Shown piece after piece: positions 1 through 5,605 of a stretch of 29,233 bases of DNA (position 1 is the stretch's first letter; each line of letters opens with the position of its first letter). Where the stretch lies: positions 1 to 29,233 of the IMG/VR virus record IMGVR_UViG_3300042465_005793; one strand, written 5' to 3'. Below the pieces are notes generated by a model that made no database searches, had not been told where the DNA came from, and worked only from the letters and a program-made list of their open reading frames with translations. The position numbers and the translations under genes are program-made. This DNA is from a virus.

Positions 1-1351
1 TTGCCCCCTTCGAGTCCGGCTTCATCATCGGCCCTGTCAGGTCGCCCTTCAGATACCTGTCGTTCGGGATGCTCGCCGTCTTCAGCCATTCCTTCATCGA
101 CCCCCACATCTCGGCCCGCTTGTTGCCATACATAATCGGCTTGCTGGACCGCATCCCGAAGTTGACGCCCCTGATCTTGTACCTCTGCTCCTTGAGCCGG
201 TCCACGACGCCCGCCCCCAGTCCGCCCTCGTCGATGACGACCAGCGCCGGGCTGTAGCTCTGTATGGCGTCGATGACGTGTCCCACCACCGTCATGGTGT
301 CGTCGCCGCGGTGCCGCTGTATCGCGACGATGTCCCTGCCCTGCCGCACCGCTATGACCGTCGCGTCCGACCCGAACCGCGCCGGATCCACCCCGATCAC
401 GATGGGTGCGCTCTGATCGTTCCACTTCGGCCTTGACGCGGCTTCGGCTACCAGCGACGCCGGGATGAACTGGTCATCCCCCGCGTTCGGGAACTCACCG
501 TAGACCTCGACGTGCGCCTGCGTGCTGTCCGGCCCATACTCGTCGATGATCTGCTGGTAGACCTGCTTGTCCGTCCCCTCGACCGATCTGGCGTCCACGA
601 TCTTGTTGCGCCAGAAGTCCCGCTTTGAGTTAAAGCACTCGTAGAAATACCCCGAGTTGCGGCGCGGGTTGCTGAACGCCAGCCAGAACCTGTTCGGCGT
701 GTTTTCCGTAAAGAAGCCGCTCGCAACCGACCATATACTGTCGTCGATACCGCTAGCCTCGTCGAAGATCAGCATGACGCCCGCGAAGTTATGGACGCCC
801 GCGTAGCTGTCGGGGTTCTCGGCCGACCACAGGCGCCCCTCGACGCCCCAGTAGCGCGTGCCGAGCTTCAGATCCCGCTCGACCAGTTCCGTGATCCACT
901 TGGCCGGGGCGACGCGGGTGGCCGACACCTCGAACCAGTGGCTCTGAAGCGCCATGCTGAGCCACTTCGTAATCTCGGCCCATGTGACGCTACGGAGCTG
1001 CGATTCCGAGTTGGCCGACACGATGGTCGTCGAGCCAATCCTTGTCGTCAGCATCCATATAACCAGCCAGCTTACCAGCGCCGATTTGCCAATACCGCGC
1101 CCGGATGACGTCGCCATCCTGAACGTCTCGTAGTCTATCTTCCCGTTGTTGGAGCGGATGTGATCCCGCAGCGTCAGCAGCACCTCGCGCTGCCACACAC
1201 GCGGGCCCTCAAAATGCTCAAGAGGCGTCCCCGGCTTCCCCCACGGGAACGCCAACCGCACGAAGGCCAGCGGATCGTCCTTGATCTGCTGGCTCCATAG
1301 CGTCGCCATAAGCTTCTGTTCGTCCTGCGGGGAGAATATGGGCGTCTGCAA
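1..1351 (-). CDS. terL: Terminase large subunit (C-terminus cut by window edge)
   Basis: This is the ATPase-nuclease motor that packages DNA into the prohead. The minus-strand frame stays open from about 1351 to the window edge, giving about 450 residues. A Walker A-like loop (SSGRGIGKS, about residues 82-90) is followed by Walker B (VMLIFDEAS, about 192-200). The C-terminal RNase H-like nuclease begins with GVDPARFGSD, whose acidic residue is about D322, and continues with VVIDEGGLGAG. I chose the TTG at 1351 because AGGG lies five bases upstream; an ATG at 1309 is the alternative. The TTG start overlaps the small terminase by 134 bases and the ATG start by 92. The family is normally about 450-500 residues, so little is missing. 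The family call is firm; the start is not. Confidence 0.95.
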   Translation of the reverse strand, partial: MQTPIFSPQDEQKLMATLWSQQIKDDPLAFVRLAFPWGKPGTPLEHFEGPRVWQREVLLTLRDHIRSNNGKIDYETFRMATSSGRGIGKSALVSWLVIWMLTTRIGSTTIVSANSESQLRSVTWAEITKWLSMALQSHWFEVSATRVAPAKWITELVERDLKLGTRYWGVEGRLWSAENPDSYAGVHNFAGVMLIFDEASGIDDSIWSVASGFFTENTPNRFWLAFSNPRRNSGYFYECFNSKRDFWRNKIVDARSVEGTDKQVYQQIIDEYGPDSTQAHVEVYGEFPNAGDDQFIPASLVAEAASRPKWNDQSAPIVIGVDPARFGSDATVIAVRQGRDIVAIQRHRGDDTMTVVGHVIDAIQSYSPALVVIDEGGLGAGVVDRLKEQRYKIRGVNFGMRSSKPIMYGNKRAEMWGSMKEWLKTASIPNDRYLKGDLTGPMMKPDSKGA

Positions 1352-1739
1352 TTGAACCCTCGATTACCCGCATCTTCGCCTCTTCAAGCGCGGCGGTGAT
1401 GCTGATTGTCTGGTTGACCTCTACGCTGACCGCCTGACGCGCCACCCATCCGTGGGTGTGCTTCAGTATGTCCAGCGCCGCCTTCGTATCCCCCGCCAGC
1501 GCCGCCGTGCGCAGCACCCCGGCCATCTCGGCTTCGGCCTCTGCGCGGCCGCGCTCCTCGGCATACTGGGCCATCTGATCGCGGCTGACCAGCGCCCGAT
1601 ACTCGGCCGGGGTCATGTCCAGCGCGAACGCCAGCGCGTCGCCTTTCAGACCCAGTTTGGCCGTCTGATAGATCTGCTCCAGACGCGCCTCGGTGGCGGC
1701 GATGACGCGCGGTTCATAAGGTAGGCTAACGAATGTCAT
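1218..1739 (-). CDS. terS: Terminase small subunit
   Basis: Probable DNA-recognition subunit of the packaging terminase, encoded directly upstream of the large subunit. The 173-residue product has an N-terminal helical region that looks like a helix-turn-helix (about residues 30-55, LKGDALAFALDMTPAEYRAL). An Ala/Glu-rich helix follows (about 58-85), then a segment resembling other small terminases (ALDILKHTHGW, about 88-98). The last 45 or so residues overlap the large-subunit gene and have a composition suggesting out-of-frame read-through. The conserved part therefore appears to end near residue 130. The call rests on position and general resemblance, not on a catalytic motif. The start codon has only a weak ribosome-binding site after an AT-rich leader. 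Confidence 0.75.
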   Translation of the reverse strand: MTFVSLPYEPRVIAATEARLEQIYQTAKLGLKGDALAFALDMTPAEYRALVSRDQMAQYAEERGRAEAEAEMAGVLRTAALAGDTKAALDILKHTHGWVARQAVSVEVNQTISITAALEEAKMRVIEGSIADAHILPAGRTEAYGDAMEPADQGRSAGLRAVGVPVGEAGDAS

Positions 1740-1856
1740 AGATTGTTAGATAGCATAAAAAATAAAAAATAAAAATTGTTTGCGGACCCTTCGTATTTTT
1801 ACAAGGAGATCCCAAGGCCGGCCCTCCCCGTCTACAATCCCATCAGCCTATATGTC

Positions 1857-1900
1857 AACGGTCAAGAGCCAGCATGAATGTCTACTTGCTCTTGACCGTT
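1857..1900. repeat. Perfect 13-bp inverted repeat between accessory gene and terminase operon
   Basis: The arms AACGGTCAAGAGC (1857-1869) and GCTCTTGACCGTT (1888-1900) are perfect reverse complements around an 18-base spacer. Read leftward, the repeat lies just past the stop of the 1910-2149 gene and upstream of the terminase genes. It lacks a T-tract, so it is not a classical terminator. The minus strand reads TTGACA across the end of the left arm, which could serve as a -35 box, though no good -10 follows at 16-18 bases. It may be a protein-binding operator or an RNA hairpin. Confidence 0.6.
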
Positions 1901-1909
1901 TACATTAGG

Positions 1910-2149
1910 TCAAATTGTCATGCGCCTGCGCCTTTCTGGCATGAGAGGAATATCGCCGCGCGGCGTGAACACGAACGCCACGAAGCGAGTGCCTGGACCT
2001 TTCAGCCATTTGACCTTGGCGCCCTGCCAGTCCGCGAGCGTGACGCGCCTAAGCGCCGCGACATGGCCGATCGGCCAGTCACCGGACATATAAAGGTCGA
2101 AAGCGGCGATTAACGCCGCGTCTCTGTCGTGGGCCGGAAATTCGTTCAT
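1910..2149 (-). CDS. Hypothetical 79-residue protein
   Basis: No family is recognised. The start is the ATG at 2149, preceded by AAAGG seven bases upstream; an in-frame start at 2176 has poorer support. The product begins MNEFPAHDRDAALIAAFDLY and ends with an arginine-rich tail (PERRRRMTI). Its mixed, protein-like composition argues against a shadow ORF, and the plus-strand ORF across it has poorer composition. It is the only gene on this strand between the terminase genes and the divergent promoter region, so it is probably transcribed from 2180-2300 toward the terminase operon. Confidence 0.55.
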   Translation of the reverse strand: MNEFPAHDRDAALIAAFDLYMSGDWPIGHVAALRRVTLADWQGAKVKWLKGPGTRFVAFVFTPRGDIPLMPERRRRMTI

Positions 2150-2441
2150 TAGCGTGCCTTTCGAATTATAGGTCATATTGGCAGTTTTCGAGGGTAGATT
2201 TTAACCGCTCAGAATATTACACTTTCTGCTACGCTATACAATATAAAAACTCCCTAAGATTCTAATCTTTTTTAGACAATATAACCAACACCCCTCTAGA
2301 GCCCCGCGTTTTCAAGCCTTTGCGATAGGTCATCCACCTGACAATCCCGCGCCCAAAAAGACAATTTTTTGTAAAAGATTATTTGACAAGCGCTTCGAAT
2401 CGCACTATTGTCATATTGTCATCCAAACTGGAGTCGGGTAA
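2150..2441. promoter_or_regulatory. Divergent regulatory region with repeated TGACAAT motifs
   Basis: This 292-base stretch has no credible gene and is much richer in A and T than its surroundings. It separates the leftward gene at 1910-2149 from the rightward operon starting at 2442. The heptamer TGACAAT occurs at 2339-2345, and as ATTGTCA at 2407-2413 and 2415-2421. AGACAAT occurs at 2274-2280 and 2359-2365, and a further ATTGTCA lies at 1914-1920. The tandem pair falls on the -10 and start region of the rightward promoter, as expected of an operator. That function is inferred from motif spacing alone. Confidence 0.45.
2383..2411 (+). promoter_or_regulatory. Sigma70-like promoter for the rightward accessory operon
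   Basis: A perfect -35 hexamer TTGACA (2383-2388) is separated by 17 bases from the -10 hexamer TATTGT (2406-2411), which matches the consensus at four of six positions. Transcription would start near 2418, about 24 bases before the first gene at 2442. The -10 box overlaps a tandem TATTGTCA repeat (2406-2421), so a bound repressor could block polymerase. Confidence 0.6.
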
Positions 2442-3041
2442 ATGCAAACGATATATCTGGAAACTAATCAGGTCCCGCCGGCTTTGCGCGGCGGTTATGA
2501 CGGGAAGAAGTTCGCGGCGCGCGTCGCCGAATCCGTTTCCGTTCCTTCCGACGCCGGCTTATGGTCGGGCGGAAGCCGGGACGTTTACACTCTAATTGAA
2601 CTCGCGAGCGGCGTGCGCCATCCTATGCCGGGCCAGTCAGCGTCGCCGTTCGACGGCGCGCGGCAAGAGCGAACTGTTACGCTTAAGCCGGGCTTTGCCG
2701 TCGTGCGCCATAGCATGTTTCAAGGCCGCGACATGGGGCTTACGTTTTTTGTTCACCCCGACAACGCTGCGGCGCTATTGCCCGCCCCGACGGCCGACTT
2801 GTCGCCAGTCGAAAGGCTTGTCCTCAAATACACCAAAGAGCGCAAGGCGTCTTACAACGGGCAAGACCGTTACGATATGGCGGCCGACGACATGCGCTAC
2901 GGCGGGAGCGCTATACGCGCGCTTGGCGTCGAAACCATGCCAGGCCGGGATGAATGGGGCGCTGCTAAGGCTTCGTTAATATCTGGCGGGTATCTCAACA
3001 AGGCGGGCGCCATCACCGTGAAAGGCAAAAACCATGTCTGA
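2442..3041 (+). CDS. Hypothetical 199-residue protein, first gene of the rightward operon
   Basis: No family is recognised. The ATG at 2442 has a GGAG ribosome site eight bases upstream. The N-terminal two-thirds looks like a beta-rich fold (for example SRDVYTLIELASG and FAVVRHSMFQGRDMGLTFFV). The C-terminal third (after about residue 120) is helical and charged (LSPVERLVLKYTKERKASYN). Its position as the first promoter-proximal early gene is one where phages often carry host-takeover or anti-defence functions. That is context only, not evidence of function. Its stop overlaps the next small ORF (ATGTCTGA). Confidence 0.7.
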   Translation: MQTIYLETNQVPPALRGGYDGKKFAARVAESVSVPSDAGLWSGGSRDVYTLIELASGVRHPMPGQSASPFDGARQERTVTLKPGFAVVRHSMFQGRDMGLTFFVHPDNAAALLPAPTADLSPVERLVLKYTKERKASYNGQDRYDMAADDMRYGGSAIRALGVETMPGRDEWGAAKASLISGGYLNKAGAITVKGKNHV

Positions 3042-3108
3042 GTTCATTATAGACGCCACAATCGCCGCGATCATCCTGATTCCCGGCTTATGCTACCTTT
3101 GGAGCTAA
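3034..3108 (+). CDS. Small single-pass membrane peptide (24 residues)
   Basis: The ATG overlaps the end of the upstream gene by eight bases (ATGTCTGA), an arrangement seen throughout this operon. The 24-residue product is almost entirely one hydrophobic segment (IDATIAAIILIPGLCYLW), long enough to span a membrane once. No ribosome site is obvious, so translation would depend on coupling. A similar hydrophobic micro-ORF lies at 4672-4731. It is supported only by the overlap and the hydrophobicity. Confidence 0.35.
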   Translation: MSEFIIDATIAAIILIPGLCYLWS

Positions 3109-3118
3109 CAAACCACTG

Positions 3119-3139
3119 GCGCGGGGCAGAAACCCGCGC
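3119..3139 (+). other. Intercistronic GC hairpin
   Basis: GCGCGGG (3119-3125) and CCCGCGC (3133-3139) form a perfect 7-bp stem with a seven-base loop. The hairpin lies in the 65-base gap before the gene at 3174. No T-tract follows on the plus strand, so it is more likely an RNA stability or weak pausing element than a terminator. Confidence 0.4.
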
Positions 3140-3153
3140 TATCATCCAACATT

Positions 3154-3176
3154 CATAAACAGGGAACGTAACAATG
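3154..3176 (+). repeat. Repeated translation-initiation leader, copy 1
   Basis: The 23 bases from CATAAAC through GGAACGTAAC to the ATG at 3174 match the 23 bases at 3460-3482 at 20 positions. Both copies end exactly at a start codon and contain the ribosome-binding site. They may mark a cassette boundary where small genes are exchanged by recombination. Confidence 0.6.
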
Positions 3177-3464
3177 GAAACGGCTTACACATTCAAAACC
3201 CGCCGATTTACCCTCGAACTGGCGGCCGAACCAGAGTTGTCTTTTGAGTGGCTTGGGGTAGGTGAGGACGCGCTTGTCTGTTTTTGTGCGCGCGTCCGCG
3301 TTCTGTTGGACGGGCGCGAACTGGCGTCCGACTATCTGGGCGGCTGCTGGTATGATTCAGTCGAGGCTTTCCGCCAAGACCCGTATTTTTACGACATGGT
3401 TCGCAGCGCGATCAAAGACGCCCGCGCCGCTATCCGCAACACGCCACGCCTTCGCGCGGCATAA
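3174..3464 (+). CDS. Hypothetical 96-residue protein
   Basis: No family is recognised. The start is supported by GGGA nine bases upstream inside a leader shared with the next gene. The predicted fold is alternating beta strands (YTFKTRRFTLELAAE, LVCFCARVRVLLDGRELA) followed by a C-terminal helix (DMVRSAIKDARAAIRN). The segment DYLGGCWYDSVEAF is reminiscent of small phage proteins of unknown role. A stop and re-initiation signal 15 bases downstream places it in one operon with the following genes. Confidence 0.65.
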   Translation: METAYTFKTRRFTLELAAEPELSFEWLGVGEDALVCFCARVRVLLDGRELASDYLGGCWYDSVEAFRQDPYFYDMVRSAIKDARAAIRNTPRLRAA

Positions 3465-3482
3465 ACGAGGAACGTAACGATG
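3460..3482 (+). repeat. Repeated translation-initiation leader, copy 2
   Basis: This copy differs from 3154-3176 at three of 23 positions and ends at the ATG at 3480. It also contains the stop codon of the preceding gene, so that gene sits exactly between two near-identical leaders. Confidence 0.6.
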
Positions 3483-3731
3483 ACTACATACAATGGTTGG
3501 ACCAATTACGCGACATGGCGCGTCAATCTTGAAATCTTCGACGGATATGACTCGCGAGACTTTATGTTGCCACGCGAACCGTCCGACGCGGCCGCGGCGC
3601 TCAAAGACATGGCGGAGACGCTTATTTGCGATCAGGCGCCAGAGGGCTTGGCGCGAGACTACGCGCTCGCGTTTATCAGTGACGTTAATTGGCGCGAGAT
3701 TGCGACGCATATGCTGGAGGACGCGCAATGA
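3480..3731 (+). CDS. YNGWTNYxTW-motif conserved phage protein (DUF7249-like)
   Basis: The N-terminus YNGWTNYATWRVNLEIF (residues 4-20) closely resembles a widespread small phage and plasmid protein family that starts with YNGWTNYETW. I believe this is catalogued as DUF7249, but I could not check. No biochemical role is established. The remaining 60 residues are helical and acidic, within the family's usual small size. The ATG lies behind AGGAACGTAACG, and the stop overlaps the next start as ATGA. Of the small accessory proteins here, this is the one with the clearest family identity. Confidence 0.75.
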   Translation: MTTYNGWTNYATWRVNLEIFDGYDSRDFMLPREPSDAAAALKDMAETLICDQAPEGLARDYALAFISDVNWREIATHMLEDAQ

Positions 3732-3883
3732 AAATCGTTTGCCCTCATTGCAAAAGCGAAAACATCGTGCGCGATGCGTGCGCAACATGGGACGGGACTG
3801 AATGGGTTTTGGCTGGCGTTTATGACGATATGACTTGCCAGGACTGTGACGCGGAATTTTACGAAGCGGAAAAAGCGCAATGA
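3728..3883 (+). CDS. Small zinc-ribbon protein (51 residues)
   Basis: The product has two Cys-x2-Cys knuckles, CPHC (residues 5-8) and CQDC (about 37-40), separated by a short beta segment containing WDGTEW. This is the classic layout of a zinc ribbon. Such small ribbons bind nucleic acid or proteins in phages, but this one has no known partner. The start at 3728 overlaps the upstream stop as ATGA; an in-frame start at 3689 would lie inside the preceding gene and adds nothing recognisable. Its own stop overlaps the next start in the same way. Confidence 0.7.
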   Translation: MKIVCPHCKSENIVRDACATWDGTEWVLAGVYDDMTCQDCDAEFYEAEKAQ

Positions 3884-4089
3884 CGAAAGAGCAATTAGAC
3901 GCGATTTGGAACGCGCCCGGCGTGCAAAACGCCGGCCACCTGAACCTATGGACGCGCGACTGGCGCGGCGACTGGCAGGCAAAGCAAGGCGCACGGCGCG
4001 CCCCGGCGTGGGACAAGGCGCTACTGAAACGCGCACGGCGTGACCTGCCAAAATGGCATGAGGGATACAAGAAAGGATACCGCACGTGA
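3880..4089 (+). CDS. Hypothetical basic 69-residue protein
   Basis: No family is recognised. The protein is basic and tryptophan-rich, with five Trp in its first 60 residues (IWNAPG, LWTRDWRGDWQ, PAWDKAL, KWHEGYKKGY). That composition could suit nucleic-acid binding but does not prove it. It is linked on both sides by stop-start overlaps: ATGA at 3880 and GTGA at 4086. Confidence 0.6.
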   Translation: MTKEQLDAIWNAPGVQNAGHLNLWTRDWRGDWQAKQGARRAPAWDKALLKRARRDLPKWHEGYKKGYRT

Positions 4090-4394
4090 ATATGGAATAC
4101 ACGATCGACGAGCTCGCGCTCCTGCCCGGCTGCGCCTGCTATGCCTACGGCGTCGCCGACGTCAACTACACAATCGCGCCGGCCGATCCTGATAGCGGCA
4201 TATTCCGCCCGCATATCGAGGACCTGTGCATAACCGGAATCGCCCTGGACGGGATAGACCTAAGCGATCCCGGCCGCCAGCTAGACTCTACCGAGCCTCT
4301 ATATAAGCTGATCGAGGCGGCTCTGTTTCGCGACGACGCCCTGACGCAAGCCTGTCTCGAACATTACGAAGGGGGCGGCGCATGGGACGAATGA
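4086..4394 (+). CDS. Hypothetical acidic 102-residue protein
   Basis: No family is recognised. It begins at GTG (4086), overlapping the previous stop as GTGA; an ATG two codons later (4092) is an alternative start. The sequence is acidic throughout (for example ALDGIDLSDPGRQLDS and CLEHYEGGGAWDE) and alternates short strands and helices. Small acidic early phage proteins often act by mimicking DNA or binding host factors, but nothing in the sequence shows this directly. Confidence 0.6.
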   Translation: MNMEYTIDELALLPGCACYAYGVADVNYTIAPADPDSGIFRPHIEDLCITGIALDGIDLSDPGRQLDSTEPLYKLIEAALFRDDALTQACLEHYEGGGAWDE

Positions 4395-4579
4395 AAGACT
4401 TGGCTCTCGACCTCTCTGAGATGAGTTATGGCGCCTTGCGCGCGATGTTAGACATGGGCGGCGGCCTGACGCCTTACGTGCAAGAGGAGCTTGATCGACG
4501 TGCTTTCGGTGAATCTATACCCGACGCCCCGCACGAAGGCGAAAGTAACCAACGACGCAGTGACGATAGAAACGCCTGA
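4391..4579 (+). CDS. Hypothetical 62-residue protein
   Basis: No family is recognised. The chosen ATG at 4391 overlaps the upstream stop as ATGA; a second in-frame ATG lies at 4382. The first 40 residues look helical (ALRAMLDMGG, YVQEELDRRAFGE). The last 20 are polar and disordered in appearance, and lie over the start of the next ORF in another frame. The ORF 4491-4751 overlaps it by 89 bases. Both may be real, but the tail of this one is the less convincing. Confidence 0.5.
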   Translation: MKDLALDLSEMSYGALRAMLDMGGGLTPYVQEELDRRAFGESIPDAPHEGESNQRRSDDRNA

Positions 4580-4751
4580 CGGGGCCGTCCGGCTTCACTT
4601 CCCGCACGCCGACGCCCGCGCCCTCGCGGCTGTCGCAAAAACCGTAAACTTCGCCTTAAGGTTCAAAGACCATGCAACTGATCAGTCTGCTAATCGTGGT
4701 GATTCTGGAAATCCTCATGGGGGTAAAGTAGATGGAATCAAACAGCCTTAA
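4491..4751 (+). CDS. Hypothetical 86-residue protein with TTG start
   Basis: No family is recognised. A TTG at 4491 follows the strong ribosome site AGAGGAGC almost directly. Codons for VTIETPDGAVRLHFPHADAR and the following helix (ALAAVAKTVNFALRF) look like a genuine small two-strand and helix fold. The last 25 codons overlap a hydrophobic micro-ORF at 4672 and the start of the gene at 4732. The exact start is uncertain, and a later start would remove most of the overlap with the upstream gene. Confidence 0.5.
   Translation: MIDVLSVNLYPTPRTKAKVTNDAVTIETPDGAVRLHFPHADARALAAVAKTVNFALRFKDHATDQSANRGDSGNPHGGKVDGIKQP
4672..4731 (+). CDS. Hydrophobic 19-residue micro-ORF
   Basis: The ATG at 4672 opens a 19-codon frame whose product is a single hydrophobic stretch (LISLLIVVILEILMGV). 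Its stop codon is immediately followed by the ATG of the gene at 4732 (TAGATG). It resembles the membrane peptide at 3034-3108 in size and character. Because it lies within another ORF and has only a weak ribosome site, it may be chance. Confidence 0.25.
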   Translation: MQLISLLIVVILEILMGVK

Positions 4752-4887
4752 ACTCGCGCGACTGCGCAAAGAACTAAACGAGGCCGAGTGGACTTCCGAC
4801 ATAGCGCGAGAGGACGCCTTGCGCCGTGAAATCGCCCGGCTAGAGCTTATGATCGAACTGGGGACGCACTATGACGAGCCATTTTGA
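4732..4887 (+). CDS. Hypothetical 51-residue coiled-coil protein
   Basis: The product is strongly helical and charged, with regularly spaced leucines (LKLARLRKELNEAE, ALRREIARLELMIEL), as expected of a short coiled coil. The start follows a GGGGGTAAAG ribosome site. It overlaps the next gene by 17 bases, in keeping with the compact operon. No family or function is recognised. Confidence 0.5.
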   Translation: MESNSLKLARLRKELNEAEWTSDIAREDALRREIARLELMIELGTHYDEPF

Positions 4888-5077
4888 GGACATGCTGGCG
4901 GCCTATGGGGCCGTTATCCCTGACTTGCCGGTGGACGAGCCCTGCTATCGCGTCAATCGCTCTCTGTGGGCGCTATACCGCCGCCTGGACCCTAACGCCC
5001 AGGAGCATCCCGTTTGCACAGAAGCGGAAATCGTCCGGCGCCTCGATTTGCTTTACATGGGGGACGGCACCTGCTAG
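4871..5077 (+). CDS. Hypothetical 68-residue protein
   Basis: No family is recognised. The ATG has GGGG about nine bases upstream. The product is a compact mixed sequence (FEDMLAAYGAVIPDLP, CYRVNRSLWALYRRLDP, AEIVRRLDLLYMGDGTC) with three likely helices. It is the last gene before the rho-independent terminator at 5107, so it probably ends one transcription unit. Confidence 0.55.
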   Translation: MTSHFEDMLAAYGAVIPDLPVDEPCYRVNRSLWALYRRLDPNAQEHPVCTEAEIVRRLDLLYMGDGTC

Positions 5078-5106
5078 AAACCATCAATCACGTTTCCTCC
5101 CCCACT

Positions 5107-5140
5107 GCCCGGCCCCTAAAAAGGTCGGGCGTTTCTTTAT
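5107..5140 (+). terminator. Rho-independent terminator
   Basis: GCCCGGCC (5107-5114) pairs with GGTCGGGC (5123-5130) in an eight-base stem with one G-U pair, around the loop CCTAAAAA. The T-rich tail GTTTCTTTAT follows directly. It lies 29 bases after the stop at 5077 and ends the operon from 2442, unless read-through reaches the gene at 5150. Confidence 0.8.
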
Positions 5141-5149
5141 GGGGTGCAT

Positions 5150-5422
5150 ATGAACGCGCACGAATACGAAGAACGCCTGAAAGCGCTTCAACAGGAAGTA
5201 ACGCGCGCCTATCTCGCCGGCTATAGTGAAGCCCGCGAGCGATCGCAGCACACGATCAAATTTGCTATCGACGAAAGCGACAGGCTACGGCGCGCGCTCG
5301 AAGAGGCGTTGGCGCATGTTGACGAGACCGCCAGGGTCCGTATTCTAGCAACAATGCTGCGAGGCAAACCGCAAGATCCAGAATCATCGCAAGAGCCTTA
5401 TCGCCAGAATCGTGACGAATAG
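5150..5422 (+). CDS. Hypothetical 90-residue helical protein
   Basis: The ATG at 5150 follows GGGG by five bases; a GTG at 5144 is possible. The product is nearly all helix and strongly charged (EERLKALQQEVTRAYLAGY, DRLRRALEEALAHVDE), suggesting a coiled coil. It lies just beyond the terminator, so it is expressed by read-through or from an unseen promoter. Its 3' end overlaps by 39 bases the convergent membrane-protein gene at 5384-5566. No function is recognised. Confidence 0.55.
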   Translation: MNAHEYEERLKALQQEVTRAYLAGYSEARERSQHTIKFAIDESDRLRRALEEALAHVDETARVRILATMLRGKPQDPESSQEPYRQNRDE

Positions 5423-5566
5423 GCACACGGGGCCGATCACAAGATGATCGCCCCATGTCGCCGGCTCGCGCTTGCCGATTCCGGCCGCATCAAGCGCAAA
5501 GTCGAGCAGGATCAGCGCCAGCGCTGGCAAACAGAAAATAACGATGCCCTGCCATAAGTCAGTCAT
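5384..5566 (-). CDS. Small two-pass membrane protein
   Basis: The 60-residue product has two clear hydrophobic segments (about residues 5-25, GIVIFCLPALALILLDFAL, and 41-58, LVIGPVCLFVTILAIRLL) joined by a short polar loop. Starts at 5566 or 5575 are both plausible. It is the last gene of the leftward replication operon, 40 bases after the primase-helicase. Two-helix membrane proteins of this size can be holins, but the lysis cassette lies elsewhere with its own candidate, so the role is open. Confidence 0.55.
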   Translation of the reverse strand: MTDLWQGIVIFCLPALALILLDFALDAAGIGKREPATWGDHLVIGPVCLFVTILAIRLLR

Positions 5567-5605
5567 AACGCCCATCGTCTCACGACGGGCGCATGTTGAC
5601 AACCA

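Noticed and set aside
3357-4214. Minus-strand ORF of 285 codons across the small accessory genes
   Set aside because: The plus strand carries several ATGA-coupled genes with recognisable zinc-ribbon and YNGWTNY motifs. The minus frame is Arg/Cys-rich without domains.
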